The notes beneath the pieces were generated by a model, which saw only the letters and a program-made list of their open reading frames with translations, ran no database searches and had not been told where the DNA came from. A DNA stretch of 64,000 bases. It comes from Dichotomocladium elegans (taxonomy: Eukaryota > Mucoromycota > Mucoromycetes > Mucorales > Lichtheimiaceae). Made by a program: the position numbers and the translations under genes. Shown piece after piece: positions 11,301 to 24,113 of this stretch (the first letter of the stretch is position 1; the number at the start of each line of letters is the position of its first letter). The stretch is taken from contig JAIXMN010000006.1 in NCBI GenBank assembly GCA_025716815.1, positions 124,001 through 188,000 on the forward strand. The letters are read 5' to 3'.

Positions 11301-13498
11301 GTGTAGTGCGCGGTCGTACAATCATTCTTGTTACCCACCACGTCGGACTCTGCATCAAGTGTGCTGCATACGTCGTTGCACTAAAAGGCGGTGAGGTTGT
11401 GAGTGCTGGCGATCCACAAACTGTGAAAAAAAGCGGTGCTCTAGGCGAGGAAATGGCTCGAGCACATGAGGAGATTGTTGAAGCTGAAGAGTGCGCTGCC
11501 ACTGAAGGACCTGTGCCACTCGTACCCAAACATGCAAAGAAACCGCAGCAAGATGGAGCTGGCAAACTGACCCAAGAAGAGGTGCGGGCTGAAGGTGGTG
11601 TTACCTGGTCAGTCTACAAGACCTACATCGATGCATCTGGGGGCTACATGTACTGGGTACTAGTCCTTGTCCTCTTCTGTCTTGCTCAGGCTTCTACACT
11701 CGGGCAGGACTACTGGATCAAGGTCTGGGCAGGTGCATATGCCGAATCCGGCAACGAATATGACGGTAATTCGGCGACAGGCGCCTTTTCCACTTTCCGG
11801 CTCCCGTCGAGCGAACCTGGAGCATTTACTATTCAGTATATACACACGTCTTCGGTGCAAGCTACAGCTGAGGAAATCAATGTCAAGCGGTATCTTGGAC
11901 TTTATTTCTTGATTGGTGTTGTGGCACTGATCATCACCTCGCTCCGATCTCTGGTCCTTTTCCTTGGTGCTATCCGCGCGTCCCGCCGTCTCCATGAACA
12001 ACTTCTCACCAAAATTTTGCGGGCCAAGGTCCGGTTCTTTGACTCGACTCCGCTAGGCCGCATTGTCAATCGATTTTCGTCGGATATGGGCACTATTGAT
12101 CAGGATACCTCGCCCATGCTTTCCTTCCTCATGTACTCTATTGTGGCAACGACATGCGTGGTGCTGCTAATCTCGTTCGTGATTCCTGGTTTTATTTTAC
12201 CTGGTTTCATCATTGCTATCCTTTATTGGTTTATTGGGTCGTATTATCTTGCGACTTCCCGGGACATGAAGCGCATGAACTCGGTCTCGCGTAGCCCGAT
12301 TTATGTGCAATTTAACGAAAGTGTCAATGGCGTAGCGACGATCCGAGCTTTTGGAGCACAGTTCTGGTTTTTGAACGAGAACTACAAACGCATTGATAAC
12401 AATAACCGACCATTCTTGTGGATGTGGGCGACCAACCGCTGGCTTCACGCGCGTGTAGAAGTTTTGGGGGCGTTTGTCGGTTTTGTTACTGGTCTTGTCT
12501 TGATCATGTCGAGTTCATGGGTCGACCCTGGCCTTGCAGGGCTGTGTCTGAGTTATTCGCTCACGTTTACACACCATGTCTTGTGGGTTGTGCGAATGTA
12601 TGCAGTGAATGAAATGAACATGAACGCGATCGAGCGTGTTCACGAATATCTGGATATCGAAGAAGAGGCGCCGGCCCATATCCCAGCCACGTGCCCGCCC
12701 GCCAGCTGGCCTGCGACTGGGTCGATCAGGGTGGAGAATCTTGAGATGCGATATGTTCCTGACGGCCCGGCTGTTCTTCGAGGCGTGTCTTTTGAGACAA
12801 GGCCACGTGAAAAGATCGGCATTGTTGGTCGCACGGGTAGTGGTAAATCGACACTTACACTATCGCTCTTCCGTTTCATGGAGCCCAGCCGTGGCCGCAT
12901 TACGATCGACGGAGTCGACATCAGCCGCATTGGCCTAGAGGACCTCCGGTCACGTCTGACCATCATTCCGCAAGACCCTGTTTTGTTCTCTGGTACACTC
13001 CGCAGCAATCTGGACCCCTTTAGCCAGCACGATGACGCTGAGCTATGGGCTGCACTGAAGCAGTCGCATCTGACCGAACATCAAGGCGCGGGTGAAGATG
13101 CAATTACGCTCGACTCGCCTGTCCTTGAGAATGGCAGCAACTGGTCCCAGGGTCAGCGCCAGCTGATTGCGCTTGCAAGAGCACTCGTGAAACGGTCTCG
13201 TCTCATTGTTCTTGATGAGGCCACCTCATCGGTGGACTTTGATACGGACCATGAAATTCAGCAGACAATCCGGTCCGAGTTTACAAACTCGTCGTTGCTT
13301 TGCATTGCCCACCGTATCCGGACTGTTGCGGATTATGACCGCATCCTTTTGCTTGACCAGGGAGAGATCAAGGAGTTTGACACACCGTATAATCTCATGA
13401 CTCGCGAAGGCAGTCTTTTCCGACAAATGTGCGAACGCAGTGGCGAGTTCGCGGAACTTCTCGCGATCGCTACCGCCAAGCACAATCAAACGCATTAA
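8371..13498 (+). CDS. ABCC-type (MRP/Ycf1-like) ABC transporter, full length
   Basis: Eight exons: 8371-8391, 8427-8491, 8549-8951, 9025-9303, 9359-9614, 9678-11061, 11119-11240, 11307-13498; 1573 aa. ABCC proteins pump glutathione conjugates, bile acids or metal complexes, in fungi mostly into the vacuole. Order seen: N-terminal hydrophobic TMD0-like region (residues about 25-220), TMD1, NBD1 with Walker [10 protein letters not shown], signature LSGGQKQR and Walker [17 protein letters not shown]2, and NBD2 with Walker [10 protein letters not shown], signature NWSQGQRQ and [15 protein letters not shown]1 has Asp where the catalytic Glu would be, which is normal for the degenerate site of ABCC proteins. 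The intron at 9304-9358 needs a GC donor (ACG/GCAAGT) to keep frame. The first exon codes for only 7 residues. Confidence 0.92.
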
Positions 13499-13733
13499 AC
13501 CCATTTTTACATATCCATTGCCCTCGAATGGTGAAATATGCAATTTTATACATTAAAAAGCCATAAATAACTGTCATGAATATAGAAAGGAAAAACGCGC
13601 GTTCCAATAGGGGTGCGGGATGAGTGATGCGGGAAAGTGATACCGATGTTGCTAATCAGGACGGAGAAAGGTGGGGGGGCGCGTGTGCGGGGGAGGGACA
13701 AGGAAATCTATGAATGTTAGACAAAAAAGATAT

Positions 13734-15090
13734 TCACGGCTTCTTTGCAATCCAGGCGTGGTAGCGTGAAAATCCATGATATTCTTCAAATTCTTCTAGA
13801 ATGTCCTGGACTGCGCGATCGTACTCCTCCGACGAGAAGCCCCACTGGGACGAGAACTCATACTTGCGGTTCCTGAAGAAAAGTTTTTGGGTCTCCATGT
13901 TGATGAAACCAAATTGTTTGAGTTCTGCACAAATTAGGATTGTTACACAAATGATCTCATTTTTTTCCCCCCGTTGATCATCACTTTTTTTTTTTTTTTA
14001 CCTGGTTCTTCAGGCCATTCGCCAATCGGGATATCCAATGTTTTCGTCTCTATGAGCTGGAAACCGGTCTCATGAAGCCAATCTTCTATGGATGCCGCAA
14101 AGTCGAAACTGAGATTTGCCTTGTCCCATTTGGTATGTAGAAAGGCCTCAAACGCCTGTTGAACCGGCCCTGGATTGTGCGGTGTCGGGTCGGGCTCAAG
14201 GATTTCGATCAGTCCTCCGGGCTTGAGCACCCGCATCATCTCTTGATAGAGCGACACCCATTGGTTCCGCTGGATTTCAGGACTCACGTTGCGCTGAAAG
14301 ATGCTAAAATAAAGTAATGAGCGCTTCCCTCCCCTCCGCCCAGTTTTAACTCCCTCCTCTCCCAAAAAAAAAAAAAACTCACAAGTCGACCGAGTCGGAT
14401 TCCAGTGGCCATTGTTGATGTAAATCAGCTTGGACATAGCGCAGATTTTTTGGCCGAATAGCATGGTCCAGCGGGACCCTGACATCAAGTCCTATAACAT
14501 TGCAATGAACCTCGCGTTGGGCCATTTCCAATGCCCAAATGCCGTTCCCAGTGCCAACATCAAGGATTGTGAGCGGCTGTGAGAAATCCACCGGTGCCCA
14601 CGCGTTCGCTTTCCGTGCGCTTTTTAACAAATAATGCTGCCGTTTTATAAAAGGAAAAACAGAGTATGAGCGGAACGTGTGAGCTTTTGCTTATGTGGTC
14701 AATCGCAATGATATATCCTTGCTTTTCGACTTTGTGGGAAAAAAAGGGGGTGTGTGTGGGGGGGGGAAGGGACGGAAAAGCGTCATTGTATGCTCTCACC
14801 TGGCGCTGCAGTCGATCGTATTCACGAACATCGTCGAGTTGGACTTTGGTATTTCGTTTCGTAAAAAATTCGGTGATGGATTTCCGTCGTGGAGGCAGAG
14901 GATCCGGGATAGACTGTACAGCGATGGCAGCTGCCATGGCTTCGCTGATAGCCCCTGCGCTCAATGCTGTGTTCTCGTTTTCTTCAATCCATTTGTAGTT
15001 GCCCTGAGACATGTGTGATTGTGTTGTCACAGTGCTGCGTCGATTGCGTCGCTTTCTGTCCGTCGCAACTTTGCTCGTCTGGTTACCCAT
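13734..15090 (-). CDS. SAM-dependent class I methyltransferase
   Basis: Four exons on the minus strand: 15090-14800, 14636-14383, 14303-14002, 13924-13734; 345 aa. The Rossmann SAM-binding motif I is clear (LTILDVGTGNGIWALEMA, about residues 119-136), followed by the acidic motif VIGLDVR and the VQADLHQQWPLESDSVDLIF-type block. A post-motif segment, MMRVLKPGGLIEILEPDP, is also typical. The C-terminus ends YHAWIAKKP. The N-terminal 95 residues are polar and basic (RKRRNRRS) and may be disordered. It resembles the many fungal UMTA/LaeA-like methyltransferases; the substrate cannot be told from sequence. It converges with the ABCC transporter and shares its orientation with the kinase upstream. 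Confidence 0.85.
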
Positions 15091-15416
15091 TATTGGTTTT
15101 GTTTGTGTTTAAAAAAAAAAGAAACGCACTGCGCTTGTTGTTGTCTTTTTTTTTATTGCCACACGAATGGCAAAAGTAGAAAAGGGGGGGGTAGGAGGTT
15201 TCGTAAAGGAAGGGAAACAAAGCGAGAAGTTACGAGCAGCCGGAGCAATTTTTTTTTTTCATTTATGACAGCAAACTTCATTCCCCTCCCCCCAATTCAG
15301 GCCCACTTTCGGAGCCAATCGGGACTTCCGCTGCCGATGTGTACGACCCTTTCTTTGTCTCACAATTCCATTCCGTTGGTTGAGATCCAAAATTATGGTT
15401 GAGACATGAAATTTAT

Positions 15417-17104
15417 TTAATTTTCCAGCGTATGGTCGAGAAAATCTTTGAGTCTTTCCGACGACCCGCAGGGCAATAAATCGCTCTTGATATGCAGCTC
15501 CAGTTCCTATCATCGTGTGTGTGTTAGGGTCGTTCGCCTTCGCCCCTCCAGCCCAAGCAGGCACACGAAACCTACCAATAAGACATCATTTGCACGAGGC
15601 CGAGCTTGCGGATTGTGATCAAGTAACCAAGCAACCAGGCCGCGCATATAGATGGATGGATAGCTGTAGGTGAAGGTAGGGCCAGTCTGGCGAACGATCG
15701 TCTCGAACAATGCTTGCTCGTCGTTGATCATGTAGTGTGGTGGTACACGATCCATCATCTCGATAATTGTAATCCCAAGGGACCACATGTCAATTTTTTC
15801 GTTGTAGGGTTGTCGTCGGATCAATTCAGGCGCCATCCTAAAGAGAAAGCAATACGTACGCCGTGAGCAAGTTGAGAACGTAAATATGTACATGTGCACA
15901 TATAGATAGAGCGATTTGGCTTTTTTCCATTCACCATTTGTTTGTTCCCAGACGCTCGCAGTTTTTGGTCCGTGTGGAGGCCGAGAGGCCAAAATCGGCT
16001 GGTTTTCTTTAGCATTAGAAAACAGAGGCGAAAGGAATCAAGTAAATCCAAAGGACAATTACCTAATTTGACGTGGCCATCATGACTGAGCAGAATATTC
16101 TCACATTTGATGTCCCGGTGGAGATAGCCCAGAGAATGGAGGAATTCGAGAGCTTTCAGGGTTTGAAAAGTGATATAGACGGCATGTTCCTCAGGAATGC
16201 CGCGACGGCAAAGGACAGCGAAGACGGAGCACCGCATCAGATCCATGGATATCCAGACGTCCTCCCGCCAGATGACAACCTGACGGAGACGAATAAGGTT
16301 TGGGTGGCGAGTGGCCATGATGCACAGCTCACGGACAATCGCTGCTCGATATCGTCGATCCGGATGGAGGATGCAACGCTTGATTGCCACCTGGACATGA
16401 GGTTTCTTGATGAGCCGAGCGCGCAGCACTGCGCCGTTGACCCTGGAAAAGAAAAAGAAAACGAGAGGGGGTGTTTGGTTGGCAGGTGTGTGCAGCAGGA
16501 ATCGACATCCATGCTCGTATGCTTTACCCGGTGCCAATCTCATGAAAATGACTGTATTGTCGCCTTGGGTCTCGATTGCGTACCCGAAGCTTCATTTTCC
16601 TTAATGTTCGCTCCAGATCACTATCGAATGGGGAAGACATTTTCCGATCTGTCAGGGGTAAAACTTGTGGCGCTTCGTAGTGAGGGTTAGGTGGGTACCA
16701 AGGTCTCTATACATAGCAAAGAATGCAAAAAATATCAATCATCGATAGACCAATCGGGACCATATCTAGTATTACTGTTACCTTGGATACCCGTTTAGAT
16801 GGGTCATGAAGGCGAAGATCGTAAGATGTGACAGGAAGTTCTGGCTTGAGGTATGCATTCCCAAGAATATCAGGAATCTCGTAGTGGCGAGGCGACCTCC
16901 AAATTTTCTATTGATGGGTATAGCCACCGGTTAGTACACACTCTTATTGGTTTCTATATTGATGTTTCTAACCTTTCTCGCCACGAGATGATTGTTATTG
17001 TTTTTCAACGCCGAAAGCGAGCTGGTGTGTTTTATGCATCTAGACGATGGCAGCACTATACTACTGCTGGAATCCACTGTGCTGAATGAATTTGATCGCT
17101 GCAT
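15417..17104 (-). CDS. STE20-group serine/threonine protein kinase
   Basis: Seven exons on the minus strand: 17104-16973, 16907-16782, 16706-16528, 16442-16063, 15998-15935, 15837-15576, 15485-15417; 403 aa. Kinase motifs in order: glycine loop GTGVNGAV, VAIKRC (lysine), VRELCIM (helix C Glu), catalytic HRDIKCEN, DFGLSA, GTNKWMAPE and MWSLGITIIEM. The GTxxWMAPE and SLGI blocks place it in the STE20/PAK/GCK group. The N-terminal 115 residues have repeated aromatic-proline patches (KIWRSPRHYEIP, RPWYPPNPHYEAP) but no PBD/CRIB box that I can see. DFG is recovered only when the intron at 15999-16062 is removed, which supports the model. The C-terminal tail after the kinase is very short. Confidence 0.87.
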
Positions 17105-17268
17105 GCTAGAGGCTGAAAGAAATACGAGAGGAAAGAATAAAAAAAGAAGGCCAGGATGACAGGTTCTAATTTATGACTCGAACGGAGAACGTAGAGGAAG
17201 AAAAAAGGGGATGGGCGAAAAGAAGATCCGGTTGGGCTCGTGTTCATTTTATATATGTATTATGAGAG

Positions 17269-17320
17269 CTCTCTCTCTCTCTTTGTGTGTGTGTGCGTGC
17301 GTTTATGTGTGTATGTGTAC
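17269..17320. repeat. CT then GT-rich simple repeat
   Basis: CT dinucleotides at about 17269-17284 pass into an imperfect GT run to about 17320. Intergenic. Confidence 0.85.
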
Positions 17321-18505
17321 ACCTACGGTTCCTAACAGCATAACAAAGATATAATGTCCTATCGAGGGGAAGGCATGTGGAGAAGTTGCAAGAGAACGGG
17401 AGAGAGGTTGCGAAACCATTATACGATAGGGAGAACTGGCCCAAAATTGCAAATAGCCACCCCGGTCAGCCAGCCACCGCCGAGCTAATGGACGGCCAAA
17501 ACACTTATCACATATTACGACAAGCGCATGAACATTAAAAAAAGCAATCCACCTTCAATCTTAGTATTGTTGATTGTGTTCAGTAGACGCCCATGTCCAA
17601 TATGACCTCAATCTAACATTTGTGTGTTGCTCTCGGAACCCCGCCTTTCCCCTATTCAACAAACGCATAAACCGGTAAAGGAGGTGCAATAAGGCAACGA
17701 TGAAGTCAGAACTAAAAAATCCTCGGTGTGTGCAGATTGCATTTTCTGTCATGGCACCCAACGCGCACAACAATGATGCTGTTGAAGGCCCATCAGAAGT
17801 ACCTGAGAGATCATCACTCTTCATTTGCCAATTGCGCACATCTCCCATGAATTCTAGTCGATAGTGCTCGTTTTTTTCATTGTCCCATATTGCACAAGCT
17901 TTCCAAGAACAAACGCTTCCCTAAAATAGGGTACGTTACGAGCTTAGTCAGCTTGCATGAGCAAAGACTCAAATTAAGATCAAGAAATGAATTTGCAATT
18001 ACATGCAAGTGATCAAAGTCGCTTAATACGCGGGGGCTGCGACTACATAGCTCGTAGGAATCGGAGCATGTAGCTAGGAGATACTAAGCCTCTCAGATTT
18101 TTGATGAGCGAGTCACTCTCCCTTTTTTTGTTGGGTGCTACAATCTTGGGGAAAAAAATAACAGATACTATTTTCGTACAGGAATCATAAAATATAGACA
18201 GTATCTTTCTGTCGTTATCTTAATTTTTCGATATTAGCTTGCGAATATTGCAGCCTCCGTTGACACCTCTGGAATGGGTGAATCAGTGAGTGAGCGTCGA
18301 CAAGTATTCTTCTCATTTTACCATCCATTCCTTCAAAAGACGGGGGGTGGGGTTTGTGGCATTCAGACAGCGCAAGGATCTGGAAAGATCGTAGTAACAC
18401 AAGATGCGTATGAGAAAAAATTTTCAGCCTTTGACGCGGGCGGAAAAATTCTCATTGGGCCACCGTCTGCAAAGGCCGGTCACGGTTTGAAATCCCCGCA
18501 ATAGC

Positions 18506-18513
18506 TATAAAAG
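18506..18513 (+). promoter_or_regulatory. TATA-box-like TATAAAAG upstream of IMP dehydrogenase
   Basis: TATAAAAG lies 130 bases before the ATG of the IMP dehydrogenase gene, with pyrimidine-rich sequence between them. The position fits a core promoter of a highly expressed gene; the role is inferred. Confidence 0.45.
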
Positions 18514-18635
18514 AGGGTGATAGACGTCCCTTGATAGAAGGGGGGGTTAACCGCCCCCTCTATTTTTTTTTATCCTTTTGCCCCAATAAAACTTACTCGA
18601 GTTTAATCCTCGCGCCGACTTTTCTTGCTGTTACC

Positions 18636-20403
18636 ATGTCTTACCTTGATCCTGCTCAAGCTGTTGCCACTTTGGAATCCTACAAGAGACGTGATGGTCT
18701 GTCCGTCGATGAACTCCTTGATCCTCAATTGAGCGGCGGTCTGACCTACAACGATTTCTTGATCCTGCCTGGCTACATTGATTTCCCTGCCCACGAGGCA
18801 TCGCTGGCCACCAAGATCACCAAGAAGATCACCCTGAGAAGCCCCTTGATGTCCTCCCCTATGGACACCGTCACTGAGACCGAGATGGCTATCTCTATGG
18901 CTGTAAGTTGGTTTGGGGGGTGAGGGGTGAGAAAGATGCTGTGTGCTTTAGAGCTATCTTATCGGACGTCATTCCCGAACAATGGAAACCTAATTCGTCC
19001 ACCGTCTTTGCATTAGCTCTTGGGCGGTATCGGTATCATCCACCACAACTGCTCGCCGGAGGAGCAGGCTGACATGGTTCGCAAGGTCAAGAAGTTCGAG
19101 AATGGTTTCATCACCGACCCCGTTGTCCTCTCGCCCACTCATACCGTTGCCGACGTCAAGGAACTGAAAGCCAAATCCGGCTTCTGCGGCATTCCCATTA
19201 CAGGTAAAGAATGTGTGATTTGTGTGACACATCGTGCATAGCTGGATTTCTAAACGGCGCGTAATGTGTGTGATCCCAAATTTAGAAAACGGTAAACTCA
19301 ACAGCAAGCTCGTTGGCATTGTTACTGCCCGCGATATCCAGTTCCATACCGATGACAGCTCCCTTCTCAAGGACATTATGACCACTGAACTTGTCACTGC
19401 CAAAACGGGCGTCACCCTCAACGAGGCCAACGAGATCCTCAAGACATCCAAGAAGGGCAAGCTCCCTATCGTTGACGAGAACGGCTCCCTTGTCGCACTC
19501 TTGGCTCGCTCGGACTTGCTCAAGAACCAGAGCTACCCCCTGGCTTCGAAGGCCCCTCACTCCAAGCAGCTTCTTGTCGGCGCTGCTGTTGGCACTCGTC
19601 CCGATGACAAGGAGCGCCTTGCCTTGCTTGTCGAGGCTGGCCTTGACGTTGTCGTCCTTGACTCGTCGCAAGGCAATTCGATGTACCAGATTGAGATGAT
19701 CAAGTGGGTCAAGAAGACCTTTCCCAATCTTGAGGTCATTGCGGGTAATGTAGTGACTCGCGAGCAGGCTGCCAATCTGATCGCGGCCGGAGCTGACGGC
19801 CTTCGCATCGGCATGGGCTCTGGATCGATCTGTATCACTCAGGAGGTTATGGCTTGTGGTCGCCCTCAGGCGACTGCCGTGCGCCGCGTGTCCGAGTTTG
19901 CTGCCCGCTTTGGCGTTCCCACCATTGCTGACGGTGGTATCGGCAATGTTGGCCACATTGTCAAGGCTATTGCTCTTGGTGCTTCTGCTGTTATGATGGG
20001 TGGTCTTTTGGCAGGTACCACTGAGGCTCCGGGCGAATACTTCTACCATGAGGGACAGCGCCTCAAGCGCTACCGCGGTATGGGCTCCATTGACGCCATG
20101 AGCAACAAGGCCGGAAAGGATGGTAATGCAGCCACCAAGCGCTACTTTAGCGAGGGCGACACTGTTAAGGTTGCCCAAGGTGTCGTTGGCAACGTTGTCG
20201 ACAAAGGCTCTGTCCGCAAGTTCGTGCCCTATCTGATCACCGGTCTCCAGCACTCACTCCAGGATATTGGCTGTCGCTCGATCGCTGAATTCCGTGAACG
20301 CGTCGATGGCGGCATCGTGCGCTTTGAGAAGCGCACTGCCTCTGCTCAGTTGGAGGGAGGTGTCCATGGCTTGCACAGCTTTGAGAAGAAGCTCTTCCAA
20401 TAA
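18636..20403 (+). CDS. IMD: Inosine-5'-monophosphate dehydrogenase
   Basis: Three exons: 18636-18902, 19017-19203, 19286-20403; 523 aa, the normal length. The enzyme oxidises IMP to XMP with NAD, the rate-limiting step of guanine nucleotide synthesis, in the cytosol. Conserved blocks are present: [12 protein letters not shown] near the N-terminus, [15 protein letters not shown], two CBS domains (about residues 110-230), DSSQGNS for [18 protein letters not shown] with the catalytic Cys (about residue 333), [11 protein letters not shown], and [11 protein letters not shown] plus RYFSE. The C-terminus [16 protein letters not shown] matches eukaryotic IMPDH. Codon use is biased towards C-ending codons, as in strongly expressed genes. 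Confidence 0.97.
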
Positions 20404-22411
20404 GTATACTGGTGACCCCTCTCTTAATATTATCCACCTATCTATAACATCCCCCCATACAAAAAAACAGTGTACATAACATTTTTTTACCCAATTATCA
20501 ACACCGGCGTTCCATATTTTTTTTTGTTGTCGTCGTTGCATTTCCTACTAAACATAAATATGTATTCAATTCGTTCGGTCATCTTGTGTATTCATTGCAG
20601 TACAGAATATTTGAAAGCGATAAAACTGGCTATAAGGGGTGCTCTCGAATAGAAAAAAGGAGAATTCGAGACAAGTAGTTGGATGGTTGATAGGAGTGTG
20701 TTCAAAAAGGCTGCTTCCTTACGTTGATCATCGGCCAGGAAAAGAAAAAGTCCCTATGTGTATGGAATGATCGCTGCAATTTGTCGGTAGATACTACCTA
20801 CATAGATTGAGTGGATACTTCAATTTGACTTACGTACCGTGCCCGAGAACCTGGCCTAGTCGTAGAACCGGACTAAAAATTTTCATCCACAAGACCTTGC
20901 CGGTTTGTTCTGTTTGTTTGTGCAGTACACACGCGTTTGGTGGACGTTCTAGTTACTTATTATGAATTTATTTCCGTCCAGGCATTTGAAAGCGAAGTTA
21001 TGATATGTGTTGCACTTTTTCACGTGGACACAAAGAGGGTCGGGCCGTAGTGACCTTTTTCAGGTTTTTGTATACAGTTGTCTTTGCAATACAGTGTCTT
21101 TCGAGCCCCCAAAGATCTCGGTTTTGCACCACCGACTGCGTGCACTGTGGTCGAGCTGCATGGGCTATGTCGATGGATGGATGACATGGGACCGGCTTGT
21201 CCCAAAGGCCGATCTCTGCGATAGGCTCGTGTGGAGTGTTGACGTGGGAGAATCCGAATTGCAAGACCAACTTGGTGCCAACTATTCGACACTAATTCAA
21301 GAAAGATATTGAATGATATGTACAGTATCTTGAGAATTCACTTAGCTAATGATCTTCCTATGCATGGATTCATTGGGTATTAAGTCCTGTACTCTCAAGC
21401 CTCCCTGACTGTTTGGTCTTGAACGGTCGTTTTTTTTATCACCTAACTTGCTCTTGATATCTTGGCCATCGGGCAGGCACGTAGATACGAGAGGATGCAC
21501 ACCGGTCGATCCAACAACACCCCACGTAGTATGGCACAAGGATAAATTGCCACCGAGGCCGGTATCATTTGAATCCATTTGCGCTATCTCTCTTTTTTCT
21601 TTGCGGAGTTCTGGAAGGTTACTTAAAAGGTTGATATATATACATCAGATGTTCGTTTCGGACCGGCCCAATCATTATGCGGAATGATCTGTTTTGCGCC
21701 ATTTTGTCCGTACGTAACTCATTCGTGGTGGTATACCTTGGCTTGCTGCCCATTACGTAGATATTGGTATCATACGTAGACGCTTCGTTAACATGTGGTG
21801 ATAGACCCTTTTCTTGGATGTGACCCTGACAGAGCCATCTAAAGTTGTACGTAATGGGAAGCGATCCAGCTGCGCCTATTATTTGAAGTCTTTATTCTTT
21901 CAGCAAATGTAGTACATAAAAGATTATGACCCTACAAGCTTATGCATGACCATCCCCGACATCCCATCCTTCTCAATAATCGATGTAAATATTAGCTGGA
22001 GCAAGGGCGGCAGCGGTTTTTCTTATCCGTGTCAACCATTGTCTCCAGAAATGTGTGCCTCATAGGAATGGCGCGTTCTAGTGGTCGATCGATCCCACAG
22101 CATTTGTAGATATCGCGCAATTCTGCGATCTTGATATGAATATAGTAGCTCTACTGTTTATGACACTGCGCTTCGGCAGACAGTGCTGAGTAGAGTTGCA
22201 GACGACTTGTCCACCTCTCCAATGTACAAGCACGCCTCAAATATCTTCTAATCCCGACACTATGAAGCCCACTGACAAATAATAACTGGGAGATAACACG
22301 AGGATGTCTACGCTATGTATCACCGCGACTACTCTAGTCTGAAAACCATACGTAAGAAAGAGAGTTGTTTTTATATTAAACAAATGGGGGTCCCACCTCA
22401 AAGGCTCGATC
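20404..22411. other. Start of a gene-poor island
   Basis: About 2 kb without a gene I can support. ORFs of up to about 100 codons on both strands (for example around 21007-21312) overlap one another and have no recognisable motif. The first 150 bases are the IMPDH 3' UTR. Confidence 0.5.
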
Positions 22412-22762
22412 TTAGCCCTTTTGGCTTTCATACCTAACACCAGTTCTGTAACACACACTGCACTGCATCGGAGTATTTATGCGCTTGGATTGGGTGATTT
22501 GGCTATTGTTGAAACGCTTCACTTCTGCCTTGATTACCTGACATGAACGATTCAGCCGGTCTTCTACTGCTGCTATTCCATTAACTTCATCAATGTAATT
22601 TTTCGGCTCGGCTGGACTCCTGTCGACATCCTGCACAGCGAAGCAAGCGTGTTCGGGCAAACGTTCCCCTTCTTTGAGCTGGAATTTGGTAACTTTCTCA
22701 AAGCGCCTGAGGGAACTGTAGGCGGTATTTATGCGAAATATGTCGCCTAGCCTATGGGCGAC
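22412..22762 (-). pseudogene. Gene relic, possibly a sorting-nexin C-terminal (BAR-type) segment
   Basis: An open minus-strand frame between a TGA (22763-22765) and a TGA at 22412 reads coherently, for example LRRFEKVTKFQLKEGERLPE, then VNGIAAVEDRLNRSCQVIK and AEVKRFN. The predicted long charged helix resembles the C-terminal helical part of sorting nexins, but I name the family with low confidence. There is no start codon or rest of the gene around it, so it is probably a fragment left by duplication or decay. It sits in the same gene-poor island as the Fanzor relic. Confidence 0.3.
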
Positions 22763-24113
22763 TCAGCTACCGCGTCTGCAAGGTAAGCCAAAGGGATAAT
22801 CAAACTGTGAGCCGCTAATGCGGCGTGACGGTAGTACAATTTTCTTGCAGCCAAAGCAGCATTTCGGAAAACGGCTTTGGTGGGATTTTGGGCACGGAAG
22901 AAATTAAACGGGTAAACAAATCCAACCTCTCGTCGATACACTCTCTCCCATGTGTAATGGATCGAAGAATACCGTCCTGACGAAGCAGGTTGTTACAATC
23001 AGGATCATCGATGACACGGTTCTACTTGCCGCCTGGCAAACGCCCGTTTGTTGTACTGCCTGGCCCGAAATGAGTGGTGTTAAAAGAAGATAAAGCGCCA
23101 GATTATTGTAGATTCGCTGCTATCACTGGAAAAGAATAAAACATAAATGCAAAGGGTAACTTCTGGTGCCTGCCAACTGGCAGCAAGGCGGATGGCAATG
23201 CCCGGTGATGTGCGTCGCGCATATGAGAATTCCCTGGCCAGTTTACCTAGGACGTTTTCAAGACATTTGCTTGATCGTGAGCCATTGCATGATGATCTCC
23301 ATTGCGTTTAGTTACTCATGAAAGGATGCTTGAATATAAACCAATAATGAACGTTTACTTTTACTGAGTGCTCTCTGACGTAGTATAAGTTTTTGCCATC
23401 TTCCTTTAATGATATAGCTTTGGGGTCGACGATAAATTAACCGCATCGGGTCACTCAAGATAATGAGGCTCTTAATGTTTCCGTTACGAGTGCCATTTGG
23501 TGAAGGACCAAGTCGCCGGTAAGTCCTCCGTAAGAGTGAGTCCTTGAAGATTTGATCCACTCAACTATTGTTAATACCTGCTAGCTTATTGACGATTTCT
23601 CTTGAAACTCTAACGCTGCTTCCAGTTGATATCTGGACAAGTTTGAATGTTCTGGTACAAATTGCCCAATATGAAGATTTAGTGAATGAATCTTTGCGTT
23701 CTTTCTTTAGATGGCTTGGGTTCATTGGCTTGACCATCGTGTAAAGGATTTAAGAAATTGTTTGCCAAGATGTCCTTTTATTTGAGATTCTGAACCTTAA
23801 TACGGTGTAAACAACGTCCATCAAAGGTCTCGTAATCTCTGTCTCTTTGTACAGCAATCGTGATTTTCAGCCTCTCCTATTAAATATATATAGATTTCCT
23901 CCTATGACATGGTCCATATGTTAGGGCAGCCATGTTCATCAACAACGTGGTCTTGGTCATCTCCATAAAAGAGTAGATTACACATTTCAGATGTAAAATG
24001 GTTTTAAAAGAAAAGGATTGAAAAGGGCAAAAAGCTGATTAAAGTTCTTACTCGGAGGTATGGCTCTCCATGCTCGACAAGCGAGTTCGTCCAACCCGGG
24101 GGCTTTCCGGTGA
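22763..24113. other. Gene-poor sequence upstream of the Fanzor relic
   Basis: No gene I can support. A short plus-strand frame at about 23612-23761 reads VDIWTSLNVLVQIAQYEDL but has no start or neighbours. No terminal inverted repeat matching the Fanzor 3' element was found here by eye. Confidence 0.45.

Larger units (their letters stand above)
17105..18635. other. Intergenic region with CT/GT repeat and IMPDH promoter
   Basis: No supported gene. A CT run followed by a GT-rich run lies at about 17269-17320. A TATA-like box lies at 18506-18513. A 95-codon frame on the minus strand (17561-17848) has no recognisable features and was not accepted. Confidence 0.55.

Noticed and set aside
13670..13700. 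G-rich tract downstream of the ABCC gene as a possible quadruplex terminator
   Set aside because: The runs are irregular and lie between two convergent genes; nothing links them to termination.
16073..16690. 205-codon open frame on the plus strand
   Set aside because: Antisense of the STE20-group kinase; the kinase motifs are on the other strand.
17561..17848. 95-codon minus-strand frame
   Set aside because: No homology, no introns that extend it, and no promoter signs; frames of this length are expected by chance in this much sequence.
19282..20253. 323-codon open frame on the minus strand
   Set aside because: It is the exact antisense of the IMP dehydrogenase gene and results from its biased codon use; no motif of its own.
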